From contig CAVSIY010000002.1 in the NCBI GenBank assembly GCA_963728165.1, positions 310,001-374,000 of the forward strand: a DNA stretch of 64,000 bases, written 5' to 3'. Position numbers and translations under genes: made by a program. This DNA comes from Hyphomicrobium_A sp963728165 (GTDB taxonomy: Bacteria > Pseudomonadota > Alphaproteobacteria > Rhizobiales > Hyphomicrobiaceae). Positions 35,395 through 43,963 of the stretch are shown here, one piece after another. How positions within the stretch are numbered: the first letter of the stretch is position 1; each line of letters starts with the position of its first letter. The notes beneath the pieces are model-generated. The model ran no database searches. It was not told the origin of the DNA and saw only the letters and a list, made by a program, of their open reading frames with translations.

Positions 35395-36793
35395 CCGTCC
35401 TCTCCTTGCGCTTGGCCTTGAGCGTGGCGCCCTCGCTCGCATGCCGCGTCAGGTCCTCGGTCTTGCGGTCGGCGGCCACCCCCCAATCTAGCCCGCCGTC
35501 CTGCGTATAGCGCTTGCCCAGCGCTTGAGCGATCTCCGCCTTGGCGAGCTCGTAGCCGAGGTAGAACGCGTGCGCGCCGTCCGCTGCGACGCCGAGCTTG
35601 TCGAACAGCTCGAAGGGGTCGCGCGCCACGAAATGGCCGTCGCGGTTGTAGATATGGATGCCGTCCTCGGCCACGGCGATGCGGAAGTTCTGATCGCGCA
35701 CGGCCTGCGCGATCGCTGCGATCTGCTCGGGCGTTTCCGGATAGGGGCGGAGATCATGCAGCGACAGGAGCCCGCCGCCGTAGCCCTTGGGCAGGCTCTC
35801 GTCCTCGCGCGCGCGAAACATGAGCCGGCGCGCGGCGTCGTGCTCTTGCAGCGTCCGCCGCGTGTGGGGCGACACCTGCACGATCAGCACGTTGCGGATA
35901 TGAAGCTCCGAGCAGATGCCCAGCAGCGCCGCGGTGACGCCTTGGCTGTCGGCGTCGGTCAATTCGGTGAGGTTGCCGGTCCCCATCAGGATCTCGACGT
36001 CGGGCCGGAGGCGGCGCAATTGCGCATAGCGCTCAAGCGAGGCCATGAAGCCGAAGTGAATGGGATCGAGGATCGGATCGGCGATATGCGCGAGCCCCCT
36101 GGCCACTGCGGCATCGATGGCGCGCAGAAGCGAATCCAAGTCGCCATGCGGCTTCGGCACCAGGATGGGCACGGCATGCGTGCCGGCGATGACGTCGAGC
36201 GTCGACTCATCGAGGCTCAAGACGAAGTCGGCGCCGGCTTGCGCCCCGCGCCGCAATTCCTCGACGCTGCCGGAATCGACGCTGACCTTGTGGCCTGCCT
36301 TGCGCAAGGCCCGCACCACATCCTCCAGATGCGGGAACGCCGTGTCCGGCTGACAGCCGATGTCGATGATGTCGGCGCCCTTGTCCTTGAGCACGGCGGC
36401 GCGCGCCACGAGCTCCTCGGTCGTCAGTTCCGGCGCCTCCACGATCTCGGCAAAGATGCGCATGTCGTAGCGAGACAGGTCGGGCGGCTTGCCGCCCTTG
36501 CCGAAGTACTGCGGCAGATCGATGATCTCGTCGGGGCCGCGCTCGAACGGCACACCGTAGTGGTCCTTGAGCTGAGCCAGGTTCATGCGGGCGCGCCCCG
36601 GCACGATCACGCGGTCGGCCTCGAGCGGAGCCTTGAGGCGGTTGCGCACGATGGCCTCGGTCATCAAGGCAGCGACCTTTACGCCGACGTTGGCGATGCG
36701 CCAGGAGCCGGCGGGAAGCCCGAGGTCGGCGACGGTACGGGCGAGCCGCGGCTCGGCCAGCCGACCCGTCAGAAAGAGAAGCTTGTGAGCCAT
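35345..36793 (-). CDS. Dihydropteroate synthase-like protein of the H4MPT pathway
   Basis: The 482-residue protein starts MAHKLLFLTGRLAEPRLAR and has a central TIM-barrel like DHPS: LKDKGADIIDIGCQPDTAFPHLEDVVRALRKAGHKVSVDSG, then VLSLDES, IADPILDPIHFGF and LMGTGNLTEL. An N-terminal and a C-terminal domain flank the barrel, as in the archaeal-type DHPS-related proteins. In methanopterin synthesis it likely couples the pterin to the beta-RFAP-derived arylamine. It is on the minus strand in a run with the flavoprotein, MfnE-like, FolB and MfnB genes. Confidence 0.87.
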   Translation of the reverse strand: MAHKLLFLTGRLAEPRLARTVADLGLPAGSWRIANVGVKVAALMTEAIVRNRLKAPLEADRVIVPGRARMNLAQLKDHYGVPFERGPDEIIDLPQYFGKGGKPPDLSRYDMRIFAEIVEAPELTTEELVARAAVLKDKGADIIDIGCQPDTAFPHLEDVVRALRKAGHKVSVDSGSVEELRRGAQAGADFVLSLDESTLDVIAGTHAVPILVPKPHGDLDSLLRAIDAAVARGLAHIADPILDPIHFGFMASLERYAQLRRLRPDVEILMGTGNLTELTDADSQGVTAALLGICSELHIRNVLIVQVSPHTRRTLQEHDAARRLMFRAREDESLPKGYGGGLLSLHDLRPYPETPEQIAAIAQAVRDQNFRIAVAEDGIHIYNRDGHFVARDPFELFDKLGVAADGAHAFYLGYELAKAEIAQALGKRYTQDGGLDWGVAADRKTEDLTRHASEGATLKAKRKERTDAPHRRDDRDDDEQQG

Positions 36794-36815
36794 GGCCCAG
36801 GCCCATCGACGCGTC

Positions 36816-37388
36816 TCATTTGGCAACGTCCGTCTTCTGGTCCGCGAGCCAAGCAAGCCGCGCGGCAACCGCCTGTTCCAGCTCCGCCATGCTCTCGACC
36901 ACGGTCGTTGCCTCGAATGACTTGAGCCGCTCGGTGTTATCGAGATCGATGCGGCGCGGATAGACCTTTACCATGCCTTTGGGCGCCTCGGTGTCGAGCT
37001 CGGGCGCGTTGTCGCAAGCAAACACGATCGTTGGGACGCGGCACTTACCCGCTTGCGCAAACACGTTCGTCGCCAGGTTGTCGGAGATACCGTACACGCA
37101 TTTGGCAACGGTGTTGGAGGTCGCCGGCGCCAGGATCAACGTATGATAAACGCCGTAGTAGAAGTTGCCGACGGGGGCGGCGCTCGCGGTCGTATCCTTG
37201 TAGATGCGCGTATCGGGCGGGAGCACGAAGTCGGCGCGATACATGCGTATGACCTCGGCCGCCGCCTTCGACACGAACACGTCGAGGTCGGGAAGCTCGC
37301 GCATGATCGCGAGGCTTTCCTTGAAGAAATGCCCAGAACCCGTCAGCGCCCAACCGAAGCGCGGGATTTTGACGTCGCCCTTTTTCAT
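36816..37388 (-). CDS. AfpA/DmrB-like flavoprotein (dihydromethanopterin reductase family)
   Basis: The 190-residue flavoprotein has the FMN-binding Flavoprotein fold: FGWALTGSGHFFKESLAIM at the start, FVSKAAAEVIRMY, GNFYYGVYHTLILAPATSNTVAKCVYGISDNLATNVFAQAGK. This matches the archaeal AfpA/DmrB group, where DmrB reduces dihydromethanopterin to the active cofactor. In bacteria with H4MPT an equivalent reduction is needed, making this a good candidate. The ATG at 37388 overlaps the stop of the upstream gene (ATGA); the longer frame upstream lies in that gene. Confidence 0.82.
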   Translation of the reverse strand: MKKGDVKIPRFGWALTGSGHFFKESLAIMRELPDLDVFVSKAAAEVIRMYRADFVLPPDTRIYKDTTASAAPVGNFYYGVYHTLILAPATSNTVAKCVYGISDNLATNVFAQAGKCRVPTIVFACDNAPELDTEAPKGMVKVYPRRIDLDNTERLKSFEATTVVESMAELEQAVAARLAWLADQKTDVAK

Positions 37389-38089
37389 CTGCGTCGGCGG
37401 ATAGCACGGGGGGCTGGCGCCCGTCGACCGGCATCGCGCGAACGCTTGCGGGGAGGCGGCTTCGGCCGCGCCGCCACCTTGAGCAGAGCCGCCAGCTCGT
37501 CCTCGTCGCCGACGCCCAGCACGTGCCAAGGCAGCCGCGCGCGCTCGACGATCGCGGCAAACGTCGGATCGACCACACCCTCCCGGGCAAGCTCTGCAAG
37601 CGAGGCGCCCTTGGGGATGGGGCACGACTTGACGAGCACGACGGGCGCTCGTCCGAGCCGCTCGGCGAGCCGGGCCGCCAGACCGTCGGACGTCGTCGAC
37701 CAGTCGGCGGCAATGCGCCCATCCCGCTCGACGAGCTTGAGCGGGAGCCAGACGGGAATGCGCTTGCCCACCACCGCCCGCTTGAGGCCTGCGAGCGTCT
37801 CGACCGGCCGCAGGCGCGGCTGCAGGGCGGCGAGCATCAGGCCGGTCTGGTGCATGGCGAGGAGCGCCATGCGATGCGCGCTCGCATCGGAGAACCCGTA
37901 TTGGGCCTGAGCGCGGCGCACCGCGTCGGCAAAGGCGCCGCCGCCCGGCACGATGATGACGGGTATGCGCGCATCGGCGACGAGCTCGAGGATCAGCGGC
38001 AATCGCCTCGTCTCGACAAGGCTGCCGCCGAGCTTGACCACGGTCGGCCTGCGCTGGCGCGTACTAACGTTTGAGGTTCGAAAGCTCAA
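37385..38089 (-). CDS. Amino-acid-kinase-fold protein, MfnE-like (furan phosphate kinase)
   Basis: The 234-residue protein begins TVVKLGGSLVETRRL and continues IIVPGGGAFADAVRRAQ, the two glycine motifs of the amino-acid kinase superfamily, with SHRM-like SAHRMALLAM and TSDGLAARLAERLG further on. In methanogens MfnE phosphorylates the aminomethylfuran phosphate intermediate of methanofuran. Together with the adjacent MfnB this makes a two-step furan module. The C-terminus is a basic tail of about 25 residues. The start could be at a later codon; the present one lies just downstream of the folB end. Confidence 0.78.
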   Translation of the reverse strand: MSFRTSNVSTRQRRPTVVKLGGSLVETRRLPLILELVADARIPVIIVPGGGAFADAVRRAQAQYGFSDASAHRMALLAMHQTGLMLAALQPRLRPVETLAGLKRAVVGKRIPVWLPLKLVERDGRIAADWSTTSDGLAARLAERLGRAPVVLVKSCPIPKGASLAELAREGVVDPTFAAIVERARLPWHVLGVGDEDELAALLKVAARPKPPPRKRSRDAGRRAPAPRAIRRRR

Positions 38090-38507
38090 CTGCTGGTGCC
38101 GCCATCCGCGGCCGAACGATCTCGACGCCGACGGACGCCGGTCCCCTTTCTAGTTTCTCTATGCGCACCAGCACCGACACGATGCGTTCGTCGCGCAAGC
38201 AGCGATCGGCGATGCGCTCGGCCAGCGTCTCCACGAGGTTGATGTGCCCGTCCCCGACCACGGCACGGACGGCGCCCACCAGATCATCATACGACGGAAC
38301 CTCCGTGATCGCATCACCCTTCGGGCTGACGCTCTGCGCAACCGCCGCCTCGATGGTGAAGCTCACCTTCTGGGTGACGCCCTGCTCCTCCTCGTAGACG
38401 CCGAGCGCCACCGGCAGTACGAGCCCGCGCACGAAGATGCGGTCCGCCGTGCCGTCGAGGCGTGCCGCCCCTTCCCTCTTGGGTCCGACGCTTTGTTTGC
38501 TGCTCAT
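38064..38507 (-). CDS. folB: Dihydroneopterin aldolase
   Basis: The 147-residue protein has the FolB tunnel-fold pattern: DRIFVRGLVLPVALGVYEEEQGVTQKVSFTIEAA, YDDLVGAVRAVV, NLVETLAERIADRCL and VLVRIEKLER. It cleaves dihydroneopterin to hydroxymethyl-dihydropterin, the substrate of FolK at 25242. Both may feed methanopterin as well as folate. The start at 38507 overlaps the stop of MfnB by four bases, and its end overlaps the next gene by 26, so it belongs to the MfnB-FolB-MfnE-flavoprotein run. Confidence 0.9.
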   Translation of the reverse strand: MSSKQSVGPKREGAARLDGTADRIFVRGLVLPVALGVYEEEQGVTQKVSFTIEAAVAQSVSPKGDAITEVPSYDDLVGAVRAVVGDGHINLVETLAERIADRCLRDERIVSVLVRIEKLERGPASVGVEIVRPRMAAPAVELSNLKR

Positions 38508-39280
38508 ACCGCGCGTTCCGGTTGCCAGGGCGCCATAGCATCTGGCTGTGCCGCGCGGCAAGACTCGTCGGGAGACTGCGTTAGGGAGCGCGAAATGGCT
38601 GCCCGCACGGCGCGCACCGCGTCTGCGTCGACCGCCGCCGTACGGGCGCCGTCACGGCACAAGCCGCCGCGAAACCCGAGCACGTCGGGCCCGAGCGCCA
38701 AGAGCTGCGGCACGTGGCCCACGCGCAGCGAGCCCGCAAGACCCGCGAACAGGCCTTGGCTTTGCACGGCGTTCACGAACGCGGCGAGCGTGTCGGCCGC
38801 AATCCGCTCCGGCAGCGCGCCGGCCCGCTTGTCGGCGGTGTCCAGCATGACGCCGGCAAAGCCGGCGTCGCGAATGGGCCCGATGAGCCCCAAGTCGAGC
38901 CCGCGGTCGACAAGCAGCACGGCGACGAGACGCGCGCGCGCCAGCGATAGGCCCCCGAGCCGGCGCACGACGCTTGCTTGAGTCTCGTGCGGCCACAAGC
39001 CAACCTTGACGATATCGACGCCGGCCGCCGCCATGAAACGGGCCGCGTGCGCCGCGCTGTCGGGATCGTCGGTCGGATCGCCGATGGTGGCGCTGACCGG
39101 CACGTGCGCCGGCACGGCGGCACGGATCGCGCGCACGCGCTCGCCCGGCAGCGCGCCGAGCGCGCCTTGGGCGGGGTTCTTGGCGTCGATGATATCGGCG
39201 CCGAGCTCAGCGCAAAGGCGCGCCTCGCTCTCGCCGGTCACGCTCGCAAGGAAGCTCGCCGGGCGGCGGGATTGTTCCAT
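38504..39280 (-). CDS. mfnB: (5-formylfuran-3-yl)methyl phosphate synthase
   Basis: The 258-residue TIM-barrel enzyme (former DUF556) makes the furan ring precursor from two molecules of glyceraldehyde-3-phosphate. Family segments visible are FLASVTGESEARLCAELGADIIDAKNPAQGALGALP with the Schiff-base-type lysine in DAKNPAQGALG, then VSATIGDP, GVDIVKVGLWP, VLLVDRGLD and GFAGVMLDTADKRAG. In methylotrophs this starts methylofuran, the carrier in the Fhc complex. It is first in the minus-strand cofactor run, 17 bp after the ABC ATPase gene of the previous operon. Confidence 0.9.
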   Translation of the reverse strand: MEQSRRPASFLASVTGESEARLCAELGADIIDAKNPAQGALGALPGERVRAIRAAVPAHVPVSATIGDPTDDPDSAAHAARFMAAAGVDIVKVGLWPHETQASVVRRLGGLSLARARLVAVLLVDRGLDLGLIGPIRDAGFAGVMLDTADKRAGALPERIAADTLAAFVNAVQSQGLFAGLAGSLRVGHVPQLLALGPDVLGFRGGLCRDGARTAAVDADAVRAVRAAISRSLTQSPDESCRAAQPDAMAPWQPERAV

Positions 39281-39297
39281 GTTAACTATGTTCAACT

Positions 39298-40026
39298 CTA
39301 TCCGTCGCCGAAGATGCGCCGCTGCTCGGCCTGCACCTTGTCGCGGTTCAACCGGTCGGCAACCGACAGCGGCACTGGCACGTCCTCTACGATACTCGCA
39401 GAGGGCCCCGACAGGCGCAAGATGCGCGTCGCCAGCATCACGGCCTCGGCGCGGTCGTGCGTGACGAACAGAACCGTCGTCGGCCGGCGGGTCCACAGCT
39501 CGACCAGCAGCTCGCGCAGGCTTTGCGCGGTTGGATCGTCGAGCGACACGAACGGCTCGTCCATCAGCAGGAACTCCGGTTCCAGAATGAACGCGCGCGC
39601 GAGCGCGGCACGCCGCTGCATGCCGAGCGAGATCATCTCCGGATAGGCCGTGGCCGCGTCCTTGAGGCCGACGCGATCGAGGAGCTCGGGGATGTTGGCA
39701 AGGCGCGGGTCGCCCGGAGGCAGCACCAGCGCGATGTTCTCGTAGACCGTGCGCCAGGGAAGCAGACGCGGCGACTGGAACACGTAGGCGATGCGCTGGC
39801 CGCTGTCGCCGAAATCGATCTTGCCCTCGTAGTCCTTGTCGAGCCCGGCGATGATGTTCAAAAGCGTGGTCTTGCCGCCGCCCGACGGCCCCGTGATCAC
39901 GACGAAGGAGCCGGCGTCGACCTTGAAGGCGATATCCTTCAATACGACGATCTCGCTCCGGAGCCCCACCGCAGGAAACACCTTCTTGTGCACCAAGACC
40001 GACAGGGAATGGCTCAGCGGCGCCAT
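39298..40026 (-). CDS. NitT/TauT-type ABC transporter ATP-binding protein
   Basis: The 242-residue ATPase has Walker A GPSGGGKTT, a Q-loop in VFQSPRLLPW, a signature segment LGMQRRAALARAF (divergent from LSGGQ), Walker B FLLMDEPF and an H-loop VTHDRAEA. It powers the importer formed with the permease and binding protein upstream. The start at 40026 overlaps the permease end by 13 bases; a longer frame lies within the permease gene and is rejected. The substrate is unknown; see the binding protein. Confidence 0.9.
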   Translation of the reverse strand: MAPLSHSLSVLVHKKVFPAVGLRSEIVVLKDIAFKVDAGSFVVITGPSGGGKTTLLNIIAGLDKDYEGKIDFGDSGQRIAYVFQSPRLLPWRTVYENIALVLPPGDPRLANIPELLDRVGLKDAATAYPEMISLGMQRRAALARAFILEPEFLLMDEPFVSLDDPTAQSLRELLVELWTRRPTTVLFVTHDRAEAVMLATRILRLSGPSASIVEDVPVPLSVADRLNRDKVQAEQRRIFGDG

Positions 40027-40793
40027 TTGTTCGCCCTCGCCATGAGCGGCTGCAGGATCACCATCTCGATGATCTGCACCACGATGATGAAAGCCAGCGC
40101 ATAAGCCAGGATCATCGGTACGTCGAACAGCTGGAAGGCGATGTTGAGCTGATGACCGACGCCGTCGGAGCGGCCGAAGGCCTCCACGACCAGCACGATC
40201 TTCCAGACGAGCGCCAAGCCTGAGCGCGCGGCGGCGGCAAAATAGGGCGCGAGTTGCGGCACCGTGACGTGACGCAGCGTCTTCCACCAGCCGAAGTGGT
40301 AGATCTGCGCCATCTCCTCCAGATCCTTCGACAGGCTGCGCGTTCCCTCGCGCATCGTCACGGCGACATTGGGGATCTTGTTGACGGCAACCGCCGTCAC
40401 CGCCGCCACCTCGGTCAAGCCGAACCAGATGTAGCAAAGCACGATGATGACGAGGGCCGGCAGGTTGAGGAAGAAGATGAGCCAGGCATCGAAGAAGCGG
40501 TCGGCCCTGGGACTGCGGCCGAGCGCCAGCCCGATGGCGGAGCCAATGAACATCGCCACGACGAAACTAAAGGCGACGCGAATGAGCGTCGCCGCGATGT
40601 TGCCCCACAGCTCGCCGGCTTGCGCCTCGCGCACCATCACCTGCACGACGGCCCAGGGCCCGGGCAGATAGCGGCTCGCCGCAATGAGCGCGGCAATCTC
40701 CCAAATCGCCACCAACGCCAGCAGCGAGATCAATGACCAGCCGACGCGCCCCAGCCTGATGCGTTCAGCTGGCGCCTTAACTACCTGCAGCAT
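40014..40793 (-). CDS. NitT/TauT-type ABC transporter permease
   Basis: The 259-residue inner-membrane protein has about six helices and the BPD_transp_1 coupling segment EEMAQIYHFGWWKTLRHVTVPQLAPYF, with the EAA-like GxxxxxxxxxVxxP pattern. It is of the SsuC/TauC/NitT class, typical for import of small organic anions or heterocycles such as sulfonates, nitrate and pyrimidine precursors. Its start overlaps the end of the binding-protein gene by 17 bases, which indicates a tight operon. Confidence 0.9.
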   Translation of the reverse strand: MLQVVKAPAERIRLGRVGWSLISLLALVAIWEIAALIAASRYLPGPWAVVQVMVREAQAGELWGNIAATLIRVAFSFVVAMFIGSAIGLALGRSPRADRFFDAWLIFFLNLPALVIIVLCYIWFGLTEVAAVTAVAVNKIPNVAVTMREGTRSLSKDLEEMAQIYHFGWWKTLRHVTVPQLAPYFAAAARSGLALVWKIVLVVEAFGRSDGVGHQLNIAFQLFDVPMILAYALAFIIVVQIIEMVILQPLMARANKWRR

Positions 40794-41763
40794 GGAAGAG
40801 CTTCGGATCGAACTGCGTCTCGCCGCCTATGAACTGGCCGGCACCGGCATCCTTGAGCACCTGCGTGAGCTTCTCTGCGGCGCGCGTGTCGGCGGCCGTC
40901 CAGGGAGGCGGTATGCCGGCGCGATAGTAGGTCTTGATCGCGGCAAACTCGGCGTCGTCCTTGGGTTTGACGAGCCCCCTGATGCGCTCCCAGGCACTGT
41001 CCGACCGAGCCAGGATCGCGTTGGCCTTCGCCACCGCATCGAGGAAGGCGGCAATCGCCGGCCCCTTCTTCTCCTCAGTCTTCTCGCGCCAGATGAAGCC
41101 AACGAGCGATGGCACTGGATCGATGCCGAGTGCCGTCAAGACCTCGTCCATGCCGATGAGCTTGCGGAAGCCGGCGCCGGAAAGCCGCGCCGAGTAGGTC
41201 CAGAAATTCAAAAGCGCGTCGAGGCGGCCTGAGCGCAGCTCCTCGGTGAGCAGCGGCGCGGCCCCGAACACGGGCTCGGCCATGTCGCCGATGTCCTTGC
41301 CGAGCGTGTTGCGCGAATAGGCCCTGAGCATTAGCCAGCTCTTGTCGATGGCGCCGCCCGCGACGCCGAGCTTCTTGCCCTCCAGGTCGGCGAGCCGCGC
41401 GATCTTGGAATCGTTGGGCACCATCACCGCGCCGAGCGCGGAGGAATAAGGCGCAAACTTCAGATGCTCGCCCATCCCGCGCTGCCTCAGGGCCCAAGGC
41501 CAGTCGCTGACGATGATGTCGGCATCGCCCGCCAGAAGCGCCACCGGCCCCGCCTGGTTGGTCGCCACGTCAATGATCACGAGCTCGAGGCCAACCTTTT
41601 GGGCAAGGCCCTCGGCGCGGATCGTCTCCAAGACCCAGCTCAGCGAGCCGAACCGCAACGAGGCCACGCGCAGGGACCCGACCCCGGCGCGCGCCGGAAT
41701 GCCGAGCCCCAAGCTCGCGACCGCCGCTCCGCCGGCGACGAGAACACGGCGCCGATCGATCAT
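40777..41763 (-). CDS. ABC transporter substrate-binding protein (NMT1/SsuA-like)
   Basis: The 328-residue protein has a twin-arginine-like start MIDRRRVLVAGGAAVASLG with cleavage after IPARA, then a type-2 periplasmic binding fold: SLRVASLRFGSLSWVLETIRAEGLAQKVGLELVI, AGDADIIVSDWPWALRQRG and NFWTYSARLSGAG. The VSDWPW and GSLSWVLE stretches are unusual for sulfonate binders. Genes of this kind are seen in methylotroph genomes beside the C1 genes. The ligand is not predictable; a cofactor precursor is a guess from context. The start overlaps the DUF2380-like stop (ATGA). Confidence 0.85.
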   Translation of the reverse strand: MIDRRRVLVAGGAAVASLGLGIPARAGVGSLRVASLRFGSLSWVLETIRAEGLAQKVGLELVIIDVATNQAGPVALLAGDADIIVSDWPWALRQRGMGEHLKFAPYSSALGAVMVPNDSKIARLADLEGKKLGVAGGAIDKSWLMLRAYSRNTLGKDIGDMAEPVFGAAPLLTEELRSGRLDALLNFWTYSARLSGAGFRKLIGMDEVLTALGIDPVPSLVGFIWREKTEEKKGPAIAAFLDAVAKANAILARSDSAWERIRGLVKPKDDAEFAAIKTYYRAGIPPPWTAADTRAAEKLTQVLKDAGAGQFIGGETQFDPKLFHAAGS

Positions 41764-42296
41764 TCCGTGGCCCCCACCTTGGCTTTTTCTTGGAAGAGCC
41801 GCCGGTCCACGATGTAGCGGACCGCGCGAAGCCACATGGCGTCCGTATTGCCGTAGATCTCGCTCGAGGCCTGCTTCGTCACCCGCTCCTTGGCGATGTC
41901 GCGAATAAAGACGCTCACCGTGAACAGCACGTCGGAGGCCTTGCGCACGACGCCGACGAAGGCAACGTCGGCGCCGACCTTCTTGGCCAGGTCGTCCTCG
42001 CAGCCGTTGCACTTGTACATCGGCGCCTTCTCTTCGATTTCGGCCGCGATCGGCGCCGGATCGACCACGTCGTAGCGGCCGCTTTTCTTAATGAGCTTGG
42101 TTAGCTCATCGGTAATGAGGCCGAGCCGCCGCTTCTCCTCGGGGTCGATGCCCTTAGGCATTAACCCGATCTCGAACTGCTGCTGCTGATCAATGAGATC
42201 GAAAGGGAAGATGATGGCTTTCTGCCCCGCATGGGCCGCTGCGGCCGGAAGGAGCAGGAACACCAGCGCCAGAGCGACGATGCGGTCACAAATCAA
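41760..42296 (-). CDS. Exported DUF2380/DUF3280-like protein
   Basis: The 178-residue protein has a short signal (ALALVFLLLPAAAAHAG) and a mature domain KAIIFPFDLIDQQQQFEIG, TDELTKLIKKSGRYDVVDPAP, CNGCEDDLAKKVGADVAFVGVVRKASDVLFTVSVFIRD. This is the beta-propeller-free, TolB-N-like fold of the DUF2380/DUF3280 families. It carries a CNGC motif. No ATG is well placed; I used the TTG at 42296, which follows AGAGG. It heads the four-gene ABC operon and probably helps its periplasmic function. Role unknown. Confidence 0.72.
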   Translation of the reverse strand: MICDRIVALALVFLLLPAAAAHAGQKAIIFPFDLIDQQQQFEIGLMPKGIDPEEKRRLGLITDELTKLIKKSGRYDVVDPAPIAAEIEEKAPMYKCNGCEDDLAKKVGADVAFVGVVRKASDVLFTVSVFIRDIAKERVTKQASSEIYGNTDAMWLRAVRYIVDRRLFQEKAKVGATE

Positions 42297-42577
42297 GTCG
42301 TTACCTCTGGAGCGCGGCGGCTCCCGTTTTGGATTCTTGGTTCGATGTTGTGTTATGAGGTTACGTGTGCCGATCAAGGGTGGATTTGCAAGGGGCTTGT
42401 TGCCCGTTGCCATGCTAGGGCAGGTCACAAGTCCGCGAGTGGCTCTGGCGGACCTTGACAAGGTCCCCCCTGAATCCCCTTTTACCGCAACATAGTAACA
42501 GAACGTTCAAGAATAAGCACAGTAAGCTGGCGCTTCAGGTGGAAACTCGGGGCCGCTGGCGGGAGGAGCAGGAATTG

Positions 42578-43900
42578 ATGGCAGGCGGCGTAAGGTCAAA
42601 ACGAGCGCGAGCAGGCGCGCGCGGTGCTTGTATGCGCGGCAGCTTGGCGGTGGGCTTGCTCCTGGCTCTGGCGCCATGTGCGCTCGCGCAGGAGACACCC
42701 GCCGCGGCGCCGGCCGCCGATGCCAAGGCCGCAGCCACGCCGCAAGCCGCCGCCCAACCCGCCGACAAGGGCGAGATGGTCATTCCCATGGTCGTCGCAC
42801 GCCAGAAGCGCGATGAGCCGCTGCCGTTGTCCCTGCTCGATCTTCCGCCGGCTGATCTCGGTATCGCCGGCGCCAAGCTTGCGGTCGAGGACAACAACAC
42901 GACCGGCCGCTTCCTGAACCAGAAGTACACCCTCGACGTGGTCGAGGAGGCCGATGCCGACAAGCTCATCAAGGACGTCGAGCAGAAGGTCGAGGGCGGC
43001 GCCCACTTTGTCCTTGCCGACGTCGCCCCCGACACGCTTCTGAAGCTTGCCGATGCGCTCGCCGGCAAAGACGCCGAGATCATCAACTACGGCGCGTCCG
43101 ACGACCGGCTGCGCCAAGAGGACTGCCGCCCCAATGTGATGCACACCGCGCCCTCGCGCGCCATGCTCGCCGACGCGCTGGCACAGTACCTCGTCTGGAA
43201 AAAGTGGAACCGCTGGTTCCTCGTGTCGGGTCCCAACGAGAAGGACAAGCTGTTTGCCGACGCGCTGAAGCGCGCCGCCAAGCGCTTCGGCGGCAAGATC
43301 GTGGAGGAGCGCACCTATACCTATAAGACCGGCAACCGGCGCGCTGACGGTGGCTATGAGCAGATCCAGCAGCAAATTCCGACGTTTACGCAAAGCGCGC
43401 CGGACTACGACATTCTGCTCGTCGCCGACGAGGGCAACCTGTTCGGCGACTATCTTCCCTACAGAACCTGGGACGCGCGTCCCGTCGCGGGCACTTCCGG
43501 CCTCGTCCCGTCGAGCTGGCATCCGGCGATTGAGTTGTGGGGCGGCACCCAATTCCAAAACCGTTTCAAGAACATGGCCGATCGCTCAATGCGTCCCCTC
43601 GACTACAACGCCTGGCTGGCCGTCCGCATGGTCGGCGAGGCGGCATCGCGCACGAAGTCCAACACGTACAAAGACCTCATCACCTTCTTGAAGACACCGG
43701 ATTTCGAGCTCGCCGCCTTCAAGGGCGTGGGGCTGTCCGTGCGCGACTGGGACGGCCAGGTCCGTCAACCCGTGTTGGTTGGCTCGCCCAAACTGCTGGT
43801 CAGCGTGTCGCCGCAGCCAGGCTTCCTGCACCAGTCCAGCGTGCTCGACACACTCGGCTTCGACAAACCCGAAACGAAATGCAAGGCCTATACGCAATGA
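42578..43900 (+). CDS. Substrate-binding protein of a PQQ-alcohol-dehydrogenase-linked ABC system (LutA/PedA-like)
   Basis: The 440-residue exported protein has a signal ending LAQ (near residue 45), an Ala/Pro-rich linker, then a type-1 periplasmic binding fold of the branched-chain amino-acid type: DLPPADLGIAGAKLAVEDNNTTGRFLNQKYTL, INYGASDDRLRQEDCRPNVMHTAPSRAMLADALAQYLVWKKWNRWFLV. This is the group found with PQQ-dependent alcohol dehydrogenases, which in Methylobacterium (lut) and Pseudomonas (ped) is linked to lanthanide use. The start at 42578 has GGGAGGAG before it. First gene of the 42578-47621 operon. Confidence 0.87.
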   Translation: MAGGVRSKRARAGARGACMRGSLAVGLLLALAPCALAQETPAAAPAADAKAAATPQAAAQPADKGEMVIPMVVARQKRDEPLPLSLLDLPPADLGIAGAKLAVEDNNTTGRFLNQKYTLDVVEEADADKLIKDVEQKVEGGAHFVLADVAPDTLLKLADALAGKDAEIINYGASDDRLRQEDCRPNVMHTAPSRAMLADALAQYLVWKKWNRWFLVSGPNEKDKLFADALKRAAKRFGGKIVEERTYTYKTGNRRADGGYEQIQQQIPTFTQSAPDYDILLVADEGNLFGDYLPYRTWDARPVAGTSGLVPSSWHPAIELWGGTQFQNRFKNMADRSMRPLDYNAWLAVRMVGEAASRTKSNTYKDLITFLKTPDFELAAFKGVGLSVRDWDGQVRQPVLVGSPKLLVSVSPQPGFLHQSSVLDTLGFDKPETKCKAYTQ

Positions 43901-43963
43901 CTGCGCCCGAACCCGGCAAGGGCCGAGTGACCCCAAAAATAAGTTCCAGGAGGACGTTGGCTA

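Noticed and set aside
39298..40437. An N-terminally extended ABC ATPase
   Set aside because: The extra 137 residues are an out-of-frame reading of the permease gene.
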